DNA of 64,000 nt from positions 1,758,380-1,822,379 of the forward strand of contig NC_021673.1 in assembly GCF_000247815.1 (NCBI RefSeq). Reading direction: 5' to 3'. Position 1 is the first letter of the stretch. Each line of letters opens with the position of its first letter. Both the position numbers and the translations under genes were made by a program. Below are positions 1 to 12,838 of this stretch, in pieces. Origin of the DNA: Ficedula albicollis. Taxonomy: Eukaryota; Chordata; Aves; Passeriformes; Muscicapidae. Under the pieces are notes generated by a model, which did no database searches, was not told the origin of the DNA, and was given only the letters and a program-made list of their open reading frames with translations.

Positions 1-2463
1 CAAATCCCACCATAAACCATTCCTACACTCCAAAGATCCTTTTAAAGACAGACACACATCATTAAAAATGCTCCAGCCTCTGCAAAGGAGCTTTGGAGCA
101 GCTGGAAGATCTGGAATAACAATCCCAGGACAAGGCTTTAGCACAGGAACATTTCCCACAAGCAGATTCCCGTTTCCTTGTTTGACATTGGGATTTGACA
201 GCTGATTTTTGCAGGGCCACTTCCCCCCATAAAGCACCTCCATGCTTTGAAAGGTTTCTTGGCAGAATTTCTAATCCAGATGTGACTTCAGGTATTTAGA
301 CCCAGACCAGGCTGGGTTATGGTGCTGAGAAACATCTGCACAAGGAGTTTTGACGAGGAAAAAGTGCTTCCAGCTCCAGGATTAGTGTTTTATCCTGTCT
401 TATCCTGTGACTGCCTCTTGCATGCTAATAACCATTTTAATGTGGAATAACTGGGCCATTAAGGGATGAAAGGATTTAAAGTTATCATCATTAGCCTGGA
501 ACTCTGGCAGAAGGGAAAGATGAGACTTTCTTCGACTGGATTTTGGAAGGGATTGAAATGCAGAGTGTTCCTGGAAGTTGCTGCCTTGGAGATTCCCTGT
601 CCTGTCTAGATTTTGGTGCCTCCATGCAGGATCAAATATTCCTTAGAGCTCATAAGGCAGTTCTGGGATAAACAGAGGCTGGCACTGATGGCCAGGCTGA
701 AGCTACACCCAGAATATTCCCCAGAGGATGCAGGAAAAAGCTTAAACAGCACTTAAAGCTGGTGGTGGAGCAGTCCCAGTTTGGCCACCTTGAGGTTTGA
801 CTCCAGGGCATAAATGTGGATGGACAGTCCAGCAAATTCTGGGATGCCTCCCATGCTTTTGCACATCTGTGTAATTGTTTGGGAATTTTTTTTTTTTCCA
901 TCAGTATTTCCCTGCACAGGTAACATCTGCAGTTGTGTTAAAGCAGTTCCTGCGTGAATGAAGACACAAGAAAACAAATTGCATCGAAATATTTGGGAAT
1001 GATTTGTTTGTCTGCTCACAAGCCCTTCCTGGCTGCTGCTGCAAGTGCGCTGAGGTAGCAGATTTTAAGGGAGACTCCAGAGCTCATGGAATTCAGGAGC
1101 AGGGAAAAGTCAGTGGAATTGCCTGTGCTGGCATTCCACCTCTTCTGGTTTATGGATCTCTCCAGGTTTCCACATGGACTAAACCTCCCTCACCCTTTGG
1201 TGAACCTAAAAATACTTCTGAGGCTTTTTCTGTTTGTTCCTTGACTTTTCCAGGTCAGAACCCATCACAGCTTGGCAATCCCAGCTCGGGGAAGGTTAAA
1301 AGCATCTCCTAAACTTTGATCCAAAGCTCTTTGACCTGTTTCTGACTCAGGGGGGGCTCTGGATCAGCCTCACAGCTCTGCATCTGTCACCATTGCACAC
1401 CCCAGCTCTCCCTCTTCTCTCCTGTTTGCTCTTCCCTCTTTCCACCCTGGCTGATGTTTTTCCAGGGTTTTGTTTCACTGGGAGCTCTGCTGGTGCTGCA
1501 CTGATGAGTTCCAGAGGCATTGGCACCTCTGGACAATCCCCAGTGGAGAAAAAGCCCCTTCCTCACTTCCCCTGGGCCACCAACCCCAGAAACACCAAAA
1601 GGGAAAAAAAAACCAGAGAAACCCTAAAGCAGGGAGAGAGAGATTTAATTTTATCCGTCAGTTTTATCCATATCAGCTTCCAGATGGTCTCAATGAAGCT
1701 CCAAGGGAATAAAAAGAAGGATGGGCATCTCCTTTGGGTGCCTCGTTACTCTTTCTGCTTATTAATCCCCTAATTAGACTTTACTGATCCCCCAAATTCC
1801 CCTTAAAGTGATTTCTCCTCTCAGCTACTCACGCTCTGCTTCTGGGTGGGATTTCTTTGCCTGATCCCGAGGATCTGAGCTCCAGCAGATCAAGACCTCC
1901 TCCACATCTTCTGGGACCATTAAATGTGCTGTGAAAGAACAATTCTGGATGCACCAATAAATTCATGGGTATATTACTCAAGCCATGTATTTATTACTCA
2001 AGCTGTTACAATAACTTTCCACCAGCGTTTTATATCATCTTATCCACCTCCCTCCACCCAGGACTGAACAGTTTTCTTGAAGGGATTTTTTAAAATCAAA
2101 TTGAACCTCCTATTTCAGCAAAATAACTCCATTTAAAAAAAATATATTCCTTGTTTTTTGCTTCAATTTTCCTCACAGAGAAATTCCAAGAAATTTTCTG
2201 AGCACCACTTGGCTGGTCACTTGAAAGGGAATCTGGAAAAATGGCAAAATAAGATGTTGATTTTTTTTTTTCAAAAAGACCAGGAATAAATTCCCTATCC
2301 AGCCAAACCCACTTCTCTAGACCGGGATTAAATCCCATATCCAATCACTGTTTATATCTGACTGATGCTAAGCAGGAACTTTAAATTCTGTAATTTTTTT
2401 TTTTTTCATTTAAGAAGGAAGTTAAATAAATTTTTAACTTTTTTTTCTTTTTTTTTTTTTTTT

Positions 2464-2464
<1 letters not shown>
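1..2464. other. Non-coding spacer, no recognised feature
   Basis: No gene, CR1 or LTR motif was recognised. Open frames are short, overlap on both strands and lack a familiar domain. The stretch has ordinary AT-rich bird spacer composition with few CpG and ends in a T-rich run (about 2395-2464) that leads straight into a C homopolymer. Confidence 0.6.

Positions 2465-2558
<94 letters not shown>
2465..2558. repeat. C homopolymer, 94 bp (probable assembly fill)
   Basis: An uninterrupted run of C between a T-rich run on the left and TTTTAGGGGACG on the right. It is the first of eight such runs, all C on this strand. The reading frames through it (poly-Pro or poly-Gly) are meaningless. A real but length-inflated T/C-rich simple repeat remains possible here, because the left flank is itself low-complexity. 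Confidence 0.9.
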
Positions 2559-2609
2559 TTTTAGGGGACGAAAATTATTTATGTCAGGGTTTGGAAAAGT
2601 TTTGAAACA

Positions 2610-2772
2610 ACCATAGAATCATGGAATGGGTTTGGTTGGAAGGGATTTTCTGGATCATAAAATGGCAGAGACACCTCCCACCATCCCAGGCTGCTCCAAG
2701 CCCCAAAGTCCAGCCTGGCCTTGGGCACTGCCAGGGATCCAGGGGCAGCCAGAGCTGCTCTGGGCACCCTTT
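2610..2772 (-). mobile_element. CR1 LINE 3'-end fragment, antisense
   Basis: The plus strand reads from a tail-like CATAGAATCATGGAATGG through GGTTGGAAGGGATTT, CAGAGACACCTCCCACC, a CCTGGCCTTGGGCACTGCC block, and a block ending GCTGCTCTGGGCACC. This is the usual avian CR1 3' region read backwards, so the element lies on the minus strand. It is 5'-truncated, as most CR1 copies are, with no reverse-transcriptase frame. Confidence 0.85.
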
Positions 2773-3587
2773 TAAAAGTTGCATTTAAACCCTTTATAAA
2801 ACAGATTGAACATTTTCATTTTTAAATGTAATTTCATCCCTCTCTTATTACAAGAAGGTGAAAAATGGGCTATAAATTTTAAAATACCCCCAACTTCGCA
2901 CCAAAATAATATATTTTATTGACTTCCATATATTTAACAATCTGAAAGAAATAATTTTTTTATTCATTTAAATGTTTTAATTTGTGGGAAGCCTCTGTCA
3001 GAACAAGTTCACTGCTTTCAAAGAGTCTCAAACACTTTATGTACAGAGAATCTTTCCAAGATTTCCCTGGATTTTAGCTCCAACCCTATGGATTTCACCC
3101 AAAGTCCATTGGAATCCTAGAAGGAATCCCATGGACTTTGATGGGCACTGATCACAACTTCCATGAACGATGAAAAACTCTTCCAGATGAGAATTTCTCC
3201 TCAGCACTGCCCAAATATCCAAACTGAGAAAACTGCTGGAACGTTGCTTGAGGGAAATCAAGTAAGAAGAGAAATTACCGAGCCTCAATCCAAATTAAAA
3301 TTCCCTTTGGAAAACAACAAATAAACTTTGCCATCTGCGACTGCCTCGTTTTCCGCAACATTTTTATTAAAAGCAGCCGGGTGCTTCCCCTGCCTTTGAC
3401 TGGTTTGAGGAAGGAGAAGATGTTTATTCAAGGAGAAGATGTTTATTTAAGGTTCCTAATTTGTTTGGAGCTGGCTAATTAAATCCCTGGTTGTGCTTGA
3501 GCTCTGAGCTCCTTTAAAGAGTCGCTCTGTTTAAAGGAGTTTTTGACGTGGATCCACCCGAGTGTGTCCCAAAATGGGAATCATATG
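2773..3587. other. Non-coding spacer
   Basis: AT-rich DNA with no recognised gene or element. It contains a small local duplication of GGAGAAGATGTTTATT near 3415-3450. Confidence 0.55.
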
Positions 3588-4140
3588 CCTGGAGAAACCA
3601 GAGCTTGGCACTTCCCCACCCTGGGATTTGGGAGCACAGGGCTGAAACTTTCCAAACTAAAAGAAAAATGGGCGGGTAAAAGAGATTTTGTAGCGTTTTC
3701 AATGAAATTAATCACTTGGTTGTCTGTTAACGCCATTAAAAAATCACCAATTAGCTGAGATATGTGTTAATCACGGGGTGTTGATAATTTTTAGCCACTT
3801 GAAGGATCAGAACACGAAACCAACTGTTAATTTGGAGTAGGAGAGACCAAGGAAAACCTGTAAAAAGCAGAGAGTTGGCCAACTGTCCCTTCTACTCCTC
3901 GAGAAAAGCGGGAATAATTCCTTGGATTTCACCCCAAGTAGCTGCAGGCACTGGGCTCTGGCCTGAAAATTCCCAACACCATCCCTGCTCCCTGTGCTCC
4001 GTGGGATTTTCTGGTGTTTTCCACCTCCCCGAGCCAGGTGCTCTGCTGGGATCCCCCCCTGGAATTAATCTGGGCAGCAGATTAATTAATCCTGATGGAT
4101 CCAGCACCCCACCCAGGGGAAATGCTGGAATGACCCAAAT
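3588..4140 (+). repeat. 553-bp tandem duplication, copy 1
   Basis: This segment recurs at 4251-4803 with the same length. By eye I find one difference (GGGCGGGT here, GGGCAGGT there). It carries no recognised gene or transposon. Its end holds sub-repeats of CTGGGCAGCAGATTAATTAA. The identity implies either a very recent duplication or two haplotypes assembled in series. Confidence 0.92.
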
Positions 4141-4250
4141 GGAATTAATCTGGGCAGCAGATTAATTAATCCAGGCAGCAGATTAATTAATCCACCATTA
4201 ATTAACGGATCCACCACTCCACCCAGGGGAAATGCTGGAATGACCCAAAA
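4141..4250 (+). repeat. Linker of sub-repeats between the two 553-bp copies
   Basis: The linker is built from further copies of the GGGCAGCAGATTAATTAA motif and of the ACCCAGGGGAAATGCTGGAA motif found at the end of each long copy. This suggests slippage or unequal exchange at the same sub-repeat. Confidence 0.75.
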
Positions 4251-4803
4251 CCTGGAGAAACCAGAGCTTGGCACTTCCCCACCCTGGGATTTGGGAGCAC
4301 AGGGCTGAAACTTTCCAAACTAAAAGAAAAATGGGCAGGTAAAAGAGATTTTGTAGCGTTTTCAATGAAATTAATCACTTGGTTGTCTGTTAACGCCATT
4401 AAAAAATCACCAATTAGCTGAGATATGTGTTAATCACGGGGTGTTGATAATTTTTAGCCACTTGAAGGATCAGAACACGAAACCAACTGTTAATTTGGAG
4501 TAGGAGAGACCAAGGAAAACCTGTAAAAAGCAGAGAGTTGGCCAACTGTCCCTTCTACTCCTCGAGAAAAGCGGGAATAATTCCTTGGATTTCACCCCAA
4601 GTAGCTGCAGGCACTGGGCTCTGGCCTGAAAATTCCCAACACCATCCCTGCTCCCTGTGCTCCGTGGGATTTTCTGGTGTTTTCCACCTCCCCGAGCCAG
4701 GTGCTCTGCTGGGATCCCCCCCTGGAATTAATCTGGGCAGCAGATTAATTAATCCTGATGGATCCAGCACCCCACCCAGGGGAAATGCTGGAATGACCCA
4801 AAT
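4251..4803 (+). repeat. 553-bp tandem duplication, copy 2
   Basis: Second copy of 3588-4140, equal in length, with one substitution seen by eye. After its end the sequence changes abruptly to AACGAGGGAGAAACG. Confidence 0.92.
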
Positions 4804-5224
4804 TAACGAGGGAGAAACGTGGTCCTTGATAAAGAATTCCAACATCATTTGAGGAGGAATCAGCACTTCCAGGCTTGGACCCACAGCAATTCCCACCAAA
4901 CCAGGACACAACTTCCTCCTGAAAGAGTTTTTGGGAGTCAGGCCACTGTCCCTGCCTTGATTTGCTCTCTGGGATCTCCACCAGCCCTGCCACTGCTCTG
5001 TGTCTCACCCTCTGACAGGATTCTAATTAAAAATAAGGAACTGATTGGGTGGGAAGAGACCTCTTGCCATTCTGGAATGCTTTGCTCCTGCAAGAAAAAT
5101 CTATCTCCACACGTAGAACAAATCATCCAAAATAATACATTGTCACCATAAAAGGTGTTATTCTAATTAAAAAAAAACCCAAAAACCCATTTATCTTAAA
5201 ATAATTTATGAATTGATGTTTTCC
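4804..5224. other. Non-coding spacer
   Basis: No recognised gene. A GATTGGGTGGGAAGAGACC string near 5044 faintly resembles a CR1 tail but is too short to call. Confidence 0.5.
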
Positions 5225-5652
5225 ATAAGAAAAAATCCAACTGAAAATAATCACGTGCGGAAAAGTGAAATATTTTTAGTTTAACCTCAAAATAATTCGA
5301 GGGGAAATCGTGACAAGGAGCCATCACATCCAGGTTAAAAAAAAAATAAAAATCAGCTTTTAAATTATGATAGTGACATTTATTTTTCCTTGTGCTCAGC
5401 TTTAATTGTGTGTATTTGAACATTTTTACGTGGTTTCATTCTCTTCTGTGCGCAGTAAACCACTGTGGTGATTCTGATTTGAGTTTGTGCAGCAGTGGGA
5501 AATCCCAGTGCACACCCAACTCCTCCCCCTGCCAGAAGGAAAAATCTGAGGGTGAAGGTGCTGAGTCGAATCCTGCTGAATTTTATGGAACTATTTCCAC
5601 GAGCTCTGGAGAGAATTCTCCATCTCCAAGTGCTTTTGCATCTTTCTACTTT
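5225..5652 (+). repeat. Inverted duplication, left arm
   Basis: This arm matches the reverse complement of 7963-8469 over its whole length, apart from an approximately 60-bp insertion and small indels in the other arm. The left third looks non-coding and differs by roughly 13% by eye. The right ~190 bp (about 5465-5652) differs less, roughly 7%. That core contains a frame reading LRVKVLSRILLNFMELFP. Two 1-bp indels relative to the other arm shift the frame, so at least one copy is broken if it ever coded. I do not recognise the family; it could be an unknown interspersed repeat. Confidence 0.85.
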
Positions 5653-6727
5653 CCTCACTAGTGGAGCTGGGAAAATGATTCATCTGATCCATCCCTTGAT
5701 CAAGGTGGGATTCTCCTCACCTGATTTTCTAATTGAAACTGGGGCAATAGATTTACAATCAGCCCTTGGAAGAGTAATTTCAGGGTTTTTTAGCTAATTA
5801 CATTAATAATTAAGGAGGTGATTGGGAGTCACCTGTTGGAGATATTTCACTTCCAGTGGCTAAATTGAGGTGAGAGGCATTTCACTCTCCAGCTGCTTTG
5901 GAAGCCCCACCCTGAAATTCCAGGACACAACTTTCCCAATGCCTCATGCTGTAGTGGGATTCTGCTGAGTCCCACCCTTCCAGCTCGGGGGTGGTTTCAC
6001 CCTTCATCAATTTTAAGGAAAGAGAACCAAAAGTTGCTTTTTTTTTGATTATTTATTTTCAATTTTCTGCCACTCAACTCCCTGAATTTCAACAACCCCT
6101 CTGCCATAACAAGCAAACAGCAGGCAGAAATACAGATTTATGGCAGAAATACACTTGGCTGGATCCCTTTTCCCTGAATATTCCCAAAAGCTGCGTGGTT
6201 CCTCCACTCCTCCAACCTCAATGTACATAACAAATTCCTTTTGTTTGTTTTTTGTCACTTCCAGGCTGAAAGTCCATAACTAACAGCAAATGGTGGTTTG
6301 TTTTCCATGCCATGGTTGTGATATTTATGTCCTGGCTGGGTTTATAACTTTCACTCCCCATTTCTCGAAGAAAGGCCTCTGATGGCCATTAATTTGATGA
6401 TGTATCTGGGAGGAACGTGCCAGCTCTTGTCTCCCAGTAAATTGGAATGGATGGGAATGGCTTTGGGCCATTGCCAGCTAATTGGGTTTGTGGGTTTTGC
6501 TGCTTGGGCTGATTTGGACTGAAGAGCTGCATTCAACATCTGTGTAAAACCAGAGGAGGAAAGGCAGGGCAGGAAAGCAGAAGGGGAATAAACAGCCACC
6601 TTTCCACAAAAATAAAAAAGAGAATTTTGCTTCCCTCCAGGATTAACCAGCTGAGTCCTGTCTCCATGGATTGGCGTTTTACAGGTCTGTGGGTGACACC
6701 GAAGGTGGAGATGGAGAGGGTGGAAAA
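5653..6727. other. Non-coding spacer within the inverted duplication
   Basis: AT-rich and gene-free. No LTR or CR1 motif was seen until the CR1 that begins near 6728. Confidence 0.5.
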
Positions 6728-6927
6728 GGCCAGGTTGGATGGGCTTGGAGCAAAATAAGGAATTGGTTGGGTGGCAAGAGCCCTCCTGCCATCCCTGGGA
6801 GTGTCCAAGGCCAGGCTGGGCAGAGTTTGGAGCAGCCTGGGATTGTGGAAATTGTCCCTGCCCATAGCAGGGGGTGGACCTGGATCATCTTTGGGGTCTC
6901 CTCCAACCCAAACCATCCCTTGATTCC
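6728..6927 (+). mobile_element. CR1 LINE 3'-end fragment
   Basis: The plus strand carries the CR1 3' region in sense. A GGCCAGGTTGGATGGGCTTG block is followed by AAGGCCAGGCTGGGCAGAG, TTGTCCCTGCCCATAGCAGG, then GGACCTGGATCATCTTTGGG and a CCAACCCAAACCATCCC terminus. The first block partly repeats inside the second, suggesting a small internal duplication. It is 5'-truncated and has no coding potential. Confidence 0.88.
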
Positions 6928-7259
6928 AACCAGATCTCCATTCACTCCTTCCATGGTCATAAAACACATCTGGAAGGTGAATGCACCTCACCTGTCTCTG
7001 ATGTGTAGGAATGAACTATATTCCATGTATAATTACTTCTTTAACTTGATATGGAGGGATTTTAGACAATGAGACTAAGCCTGGGATGATGAAATCTTTT
7101 TATTACATTAATTACTGAACTTTGGGGGGCAAAGATTGACTTTTCAGTCACAGAAGCTCTTTTTGAATGACAGGCAGTGATAGGAGAAGGGGAAAGGTTT
7201 TAAGCTAAAAGAAGGGATTTATATTAGATTTTAGAAGGAAATTCTTCTCTGGGAGGGTG
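6928..7259. other. Short non-coding spacer between two CR1 pieces
   Basis: Nothing recognised. It separates two same-strand CR1 3' ends. Confidence 0.5.
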
Positions 7260-7437
7260 CGAGGCCTGCAGAGGAGCTGTGGCTGCCCCTGGATCCCTGG
7301 AATTGTGCAAGGCCAGGCTGGACATCGGGGTTTGGAGCATCCTGGGACGGTGGGAGATGTCCCTGCCCATGGAATGGAACAAGAAGAGCTTTCAGATCCT
7401 TCCAACCCAACTCATTTTGGGATTCTTCCAAACCTAA
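7260..7437 (+). mobile_element. CR1 LINE 3'-end fragment
   Basis: Sense CR1: AGCTGTGGCTGCCCCTGG, GGCCAGGCTGGACATCGGGG, GAGATGTCCCTGCCCATGG, then AGATCCTTCCAACCC and ATTTTGGGATTCT as a degraded tail. It lies in the same orientation as the copy 330 bp upstream. Confidence 0.85.
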
Positions 7438-7962
7438 AGTGGATTTTTTTCTCCTCCCTTCCAGCTGCTGGGTTGTGACAAGGGAGGTGAGGAAGAGGAG
7501 AAAACTGTGCCCTGCTGAGTTCCGTGTCTCTGACAAAGGAGTTGGGCTGGGTTTAATTCCTGGTTTTATATAAAATATTTATAGACTGCTGGCTCAGAGG
7601 GGCCATAACTGATGTGCAAAAAGCCCAGCCAAGAGCGAGCAGCGGACCTAAAAAACCACCCAGAGCTCAGAGACCGGGAGAGGCTCCCTCTGATCCCCAC
7701 GGTGGGAAAATCCTTTGGGATATTGAGACCACACTTAATTGGCCAATGAGGGAATTAATAACAAATCCCTGTCTGCAGGAGTCTCAAGACTTATTCCAGA
7801 GCTCTTTTTTCTTTCACAAGAGGCAGAATGAGCTGTGCTGTAGTGTTTGCAGTAAGGAAGGAGTGGGTGGGGCTCTTTCTATAGGATGTGGGATCATTCC
7901 CAGCGTTTATCAGATGGAACGGGATGATTTCATTGTCTGCAGTGACCAACATCCCCGTCTCC
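7438..7962. other. Non-coding spacer; continues an open frame on the minus strand
   Basis: No transposon motif. On the minus strand the exon-like frame of the inverted-duplication arm (7963-8309) stays open across 7791-7962 and ends in TAA. This part has no counterpart in the left arm. The peptide is not recognised. Confidence 0.45.
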
Positions 7963-8469
7963 AAGCAGAAACATGCAAAAAACACTTGGAGATGGAGAAT
8001 TCTCTCCAGAACTCGTGGAAATAGTTCCATAAAGTTCAGCAGGATTCGGCTCAGCACCTTCACTCTCAGTTTTTTCTTCTGGCAGGGGTAGGAGTTGGGT
8101 ATGCACTGGGATTTCCCACTGCTGCACAAACTCAAGTCAGGAATCACCTGCCAAGGAAGAAAACAAACCCTCACGTGGCTTACTGTGCACACAAGGGAAT
8201 GAAACCATGTAAAAATGTTTAAGTGCACATATTTTTTTTTATGTTTAAATACACACAATACACACGAATCTTTAAATACACACAATTCTCTACAATTAAA
8301 GTTGAACACAAGGAAAAATAAATGTCACTGCCATCATTTAAAAGCTGATTTTTTTCAACCTGGATGTGATGGCTCCTTGTCACCATTTTCCCTTGAATTA
8401 TTTTGAGGTTAAACCAACGAATATTTCACTTTTCTGAGTATGATTATTTCCAGTCGGATTTTTTTCTTA
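7963..8469 (-). repeat. Inverted duplication, right arm
   Basis: Reverse-complement copy of 5225-5652, about 2.3 kb away. It carries an extra insertion of short AC-rich repeats (ACACACAATACACACG, about 8230-8300). On the minus strand an acceptor-like TTCTTCCTTGGCAG precedes an open stretch that runs through the best-conserved core into 7791. In the LRVKVLSRILLNF part of that frame, three of the four differences between arms are synonymous. Possible explanations are a duplicated exon or pseudo-exon, an unrecognised repeat family, or chance. Confidence 0.85.
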
Positions 8470-8775
8470 TTCTCCCACACCAGCAAGGCTTTGATTTCCA
8501 TTTACACCACTGAGGCACAGTGACCTGGGAGAGGTTTGGGGCACATGGAGCTCTGTGGAGAGCAGCCAGGCTCATCCCTGCCCTCCCCAGGGGGAGGATG
8601 AGACCAAACAGAAACCTGGAGTAACAGCAGGGCTGTGTTTGCTTTATGGTCTCAGCCTGGGCTTGGAGGGGAGCCCTGCACCTCTGGGGAGTCACAGAGG
8701 GCAAGGGCGGGTTGTGGGCTCGGCACTGCCCGGAGGGAGCTCCGTGGGGATCTGGCCAGGAGGGACAGGGCAGCA
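8470..8775. other. Non-coding spacer
   Basis: Moderately GC-rich (about 8520-8775) with a few CpG. No recognised gene. Confidence 0.45.
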
Positions 8776-8945
8776 GGGACTGGGACAGGGTGTGCAAGGA
8801 GACTGGGACAGACTGGGACAGGGTGTGCAAGGAGACTGGGACAAACTGGGACAGGGTGTGCAAGGAGACTGGGACAAACTGGGGCAGGGTGAACGAGGAG
8901 ACTGGGACAAACTGGGGCAGTGCGACCAAGGGGATCAGGAGGGAC
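8776..8945 (+). repeat. 33-bp minisatellite, about 5 copies
   Basis: The motif TGTGCAAGGAGACTGGGACA recurs at 8791, 8824 and 8857. Decayed versions follow at about 8890 (TGAACGAGG) and 8923 (TGCGACCAAGG), so the period is 33 bp. Because 33 is a multiple of three, it keeps long open frames without being a gene. Confidence 0.92.
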
Positions 8946-8989
8946 AGAGACAGTGTCTGAGGGATTTAAAAAAAAAATTTAAAAATTCC

Positions 8990-9069
8990 TGGTTTTGTAT
9001 TTTCTTTTTATTTTCCTTTTTCTCTTTCTTTTCCTTCTTATCTTCTGTTTCCTTTGTTCCTTCTCCTTT
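8990..9069 (+). repeat. Degenerate pyrimidine tract leading into the hexamer array
   Basis: A run of T and C such as TTTTCCTTTTTCTCTTTC precedes the perfect hexamer array and is probably its decayed edge. Confidence 0.75.
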
Positions 9070-10954
<1,885 letters not shown>

Positions 10955-11390
10955 CAGGAAGCGCTCGGTGAGCGGCTGACAATGGTTTGGTGTTCCTGGG
11001 GAAAGGCAGCCTGGAGGTGGCTGCGAGCCCGGACGGGACCCCGCAGCTCCGGCAGCGCGTGCGGGAATCCCGCAAAGCTTCCGAGGGCGTCCAGAGCGCG
11101 CAGCCCCCCTTTAATCCCCCCCGTAATTGCCAGTGTCGACAGCCAGCAGGGATCCCGGGGTGGCAGATTGTTTTAGTCCGGTGGTGCCTGGCAGGGCAGG
11201 GAGAGGGGAGAGGGAGGAGAGCCCCTCTGTGCGCTGGGGGAGCGCTCAGAGCGCGCCCGGGGGACACGGGCCACCGGCACCGAGGCTCCTTCTGGGGCTC
11301 TCCCGCAGCTCGTCCTGCTCCTGCCCCGGGGATTTGCCAAAACCCTGCTGGTGGAGCCAGAGGGGAAGGAGCTCTTGGCGCTCAGAGGAG
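10955..11390. promoter_or_regulatory. CpG-island-like segment
   Basis: By hand count there are about 32 CpG in roughly 420 bp, against a scattered handful per kb elsewhere, with GC near two thirds. The observed/expected ratio estimates at about 0.7, above the usual island threshold. Dense clusters are GCAGCGCGTGCGGGAATCCC and CAGAGCGCGCCCGGGG. No TATA box, splice pattern or recognisable exon was found. Open frames here on both strands are what GC-rich DNA gives by chance. It could be a promoter, an orphan island or a short GC-rich isochore patch. Confidence 0.5.
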
Positions 11391-11911
11391 ACAGTGCCTC
11401 TTTTTGTCCTCCTTCCCTTTGATTTGTAAAACCCCGCTGAGATTCCCCCAAGGATGGTTCCAAAAGTGCCATTTCCTATTAGGTTGACACGATTTTTGCT
11501 CTCTACTGAAGCTGGCCGGGGAAGGTCAGTAGGACTCCAAGTAGCCTTTGATTATCAGAAGAGTTATAAAATTCTTAGAGTTCCTTCAAGGAATAAAATA
11601 CCTATTTCCGCACAGTTTAAATATTCCAGCTATGAGCTGCTTGGCTCCTGGCTCCTGGCCATGTGTTTGGGGACCCTTCCTTCCTCCCAAAGACTGACTT
11701 TCCCTTTTCTGCACCAAATATTGACAGAAAAGAAGCTGAAAATTATTTTAAAAACTGGGAAGCCTCTGGGTTTGGAGCATGACTTCCCAGGAGGTGTCCC
11801 TGGCTGAAGGTCACTGAGGATGCTCAACATTTTTTTGTAAATGCTGAGCTTTACCTTGGCCATATTAAACTTTTCTAATAATTTCGAGGAGTAGAAGGGC
11901 CATCTTTTGTG

Positions 11912-11922
<11 letters not shown>
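11391..11922. other. Non-coding spacer
   Basis: AT-rich, no recognised gene. It ends in a short CA run (GCACACACACACA) before the A run. Confidence 0.5.

Positions 11923-11958
<36 letters not shown>
11923..11958 (+). repeat. Poly(A) run, 36 bp
   Basis: An uninterrupted A run directly after a (CA)n of about six units. It could be a simple repeat or the tail of a degraded retrocopy. No parent gene is visible upstream. Confidence 0.9.
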
Positions 11959-11960
<2 letters not shown>

Positions 11961-12161
11961 GGTGGGGCAGGGAATGTGTGTGCCTTATGGGTACTTGGGA
12001 AATATGGAATGGCTTTTGTTGAGAGGGACCTTAGAGTTCTCAGAGTTCATTCCACCCCTGCCATGGCAGGGACACCTCCCACTGTCCCAGGGTGCTCCAA
12101 TGTCCAACCTGGCCTTGGGCACTGCCAGGGATCCAGGGGCAGCCACAGCTGCTCTGGGGAT

Positions 12162-12311
<150 letters not shown>

Positions 12312-12344
12312 CTGCTCTGGGAATTCCATCCCAGCCAGGAACCC

Positions 12345-12494
12345 CTGAGCTAGACCCTTCCAGAGCTACTTTAGGAGCCCCCCTCCAGCACAGCCCCCTC
12401 GGCGGGTGCAGCCTCCCTCCGTACCTGGGGCAGCCCCGGCAGTGCCCGTCCCCTCCGGGCTGGGGCGCGGAGCAGCCCCGGGGGACGGGCACAC

Positions 12495-12495
<1 letters not shown>
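12345..12495. other. GC-rich, CpG-dense insert within CR1
   Basis: About 150 bp with roughly ten CpG (for example GGGGCGCGGAGCAGCCCCGG) that does not match the CR1 sequence on either side and ends at a C run. It may be a second fragment of the nearby CpG island, an insertion into the CR1, or a misassembled piece. No convincing exon was seen. Confidence 0.5.

Positions 12496-12546
<51 letters not shown>
12496..12546. repeat. C homopolymer, 51 bp (probable assembly fill)
   Basis: An uninterrupted C run at the right edge of the GC-rich insert. CR1 resumes immediately after it with ATTCCCTGTGTCCTG. Confidence 0.9.
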
Positions 12547-12838
12547 ATTCCCTGTGTCCTGTCCCTCCATCCCTTCTCCAAAGTCTCTCTCCATGTTTCC
12601 TGCAGCTCCTTTCAGGTCCTGGAAGGTCACACTGAGGTCACTCCAGAGCTTCTCCTCCCCAGCTGAACATTCCCAGCTCTCCCAGCCTTTCCTGCTCCAT
12701 CCCTGGGATCATCCTGGAGCCTCCTCTGGATCTCTCCAGCTCCTCCCTGTGCTGGATCCAGGCTGGGGCAGCTCTGCAGGTGAGGCCTCACCTGACTGGG
12801 ACACAGATTTCCCTCCCTGGACCTGCTGGCTATGAAAC

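Noticed and set aside
6533..7072. Open frames of 130-150 codons on both strands
   Set aside because: They lie over a CR1 3' end, a non-coding part of the element.
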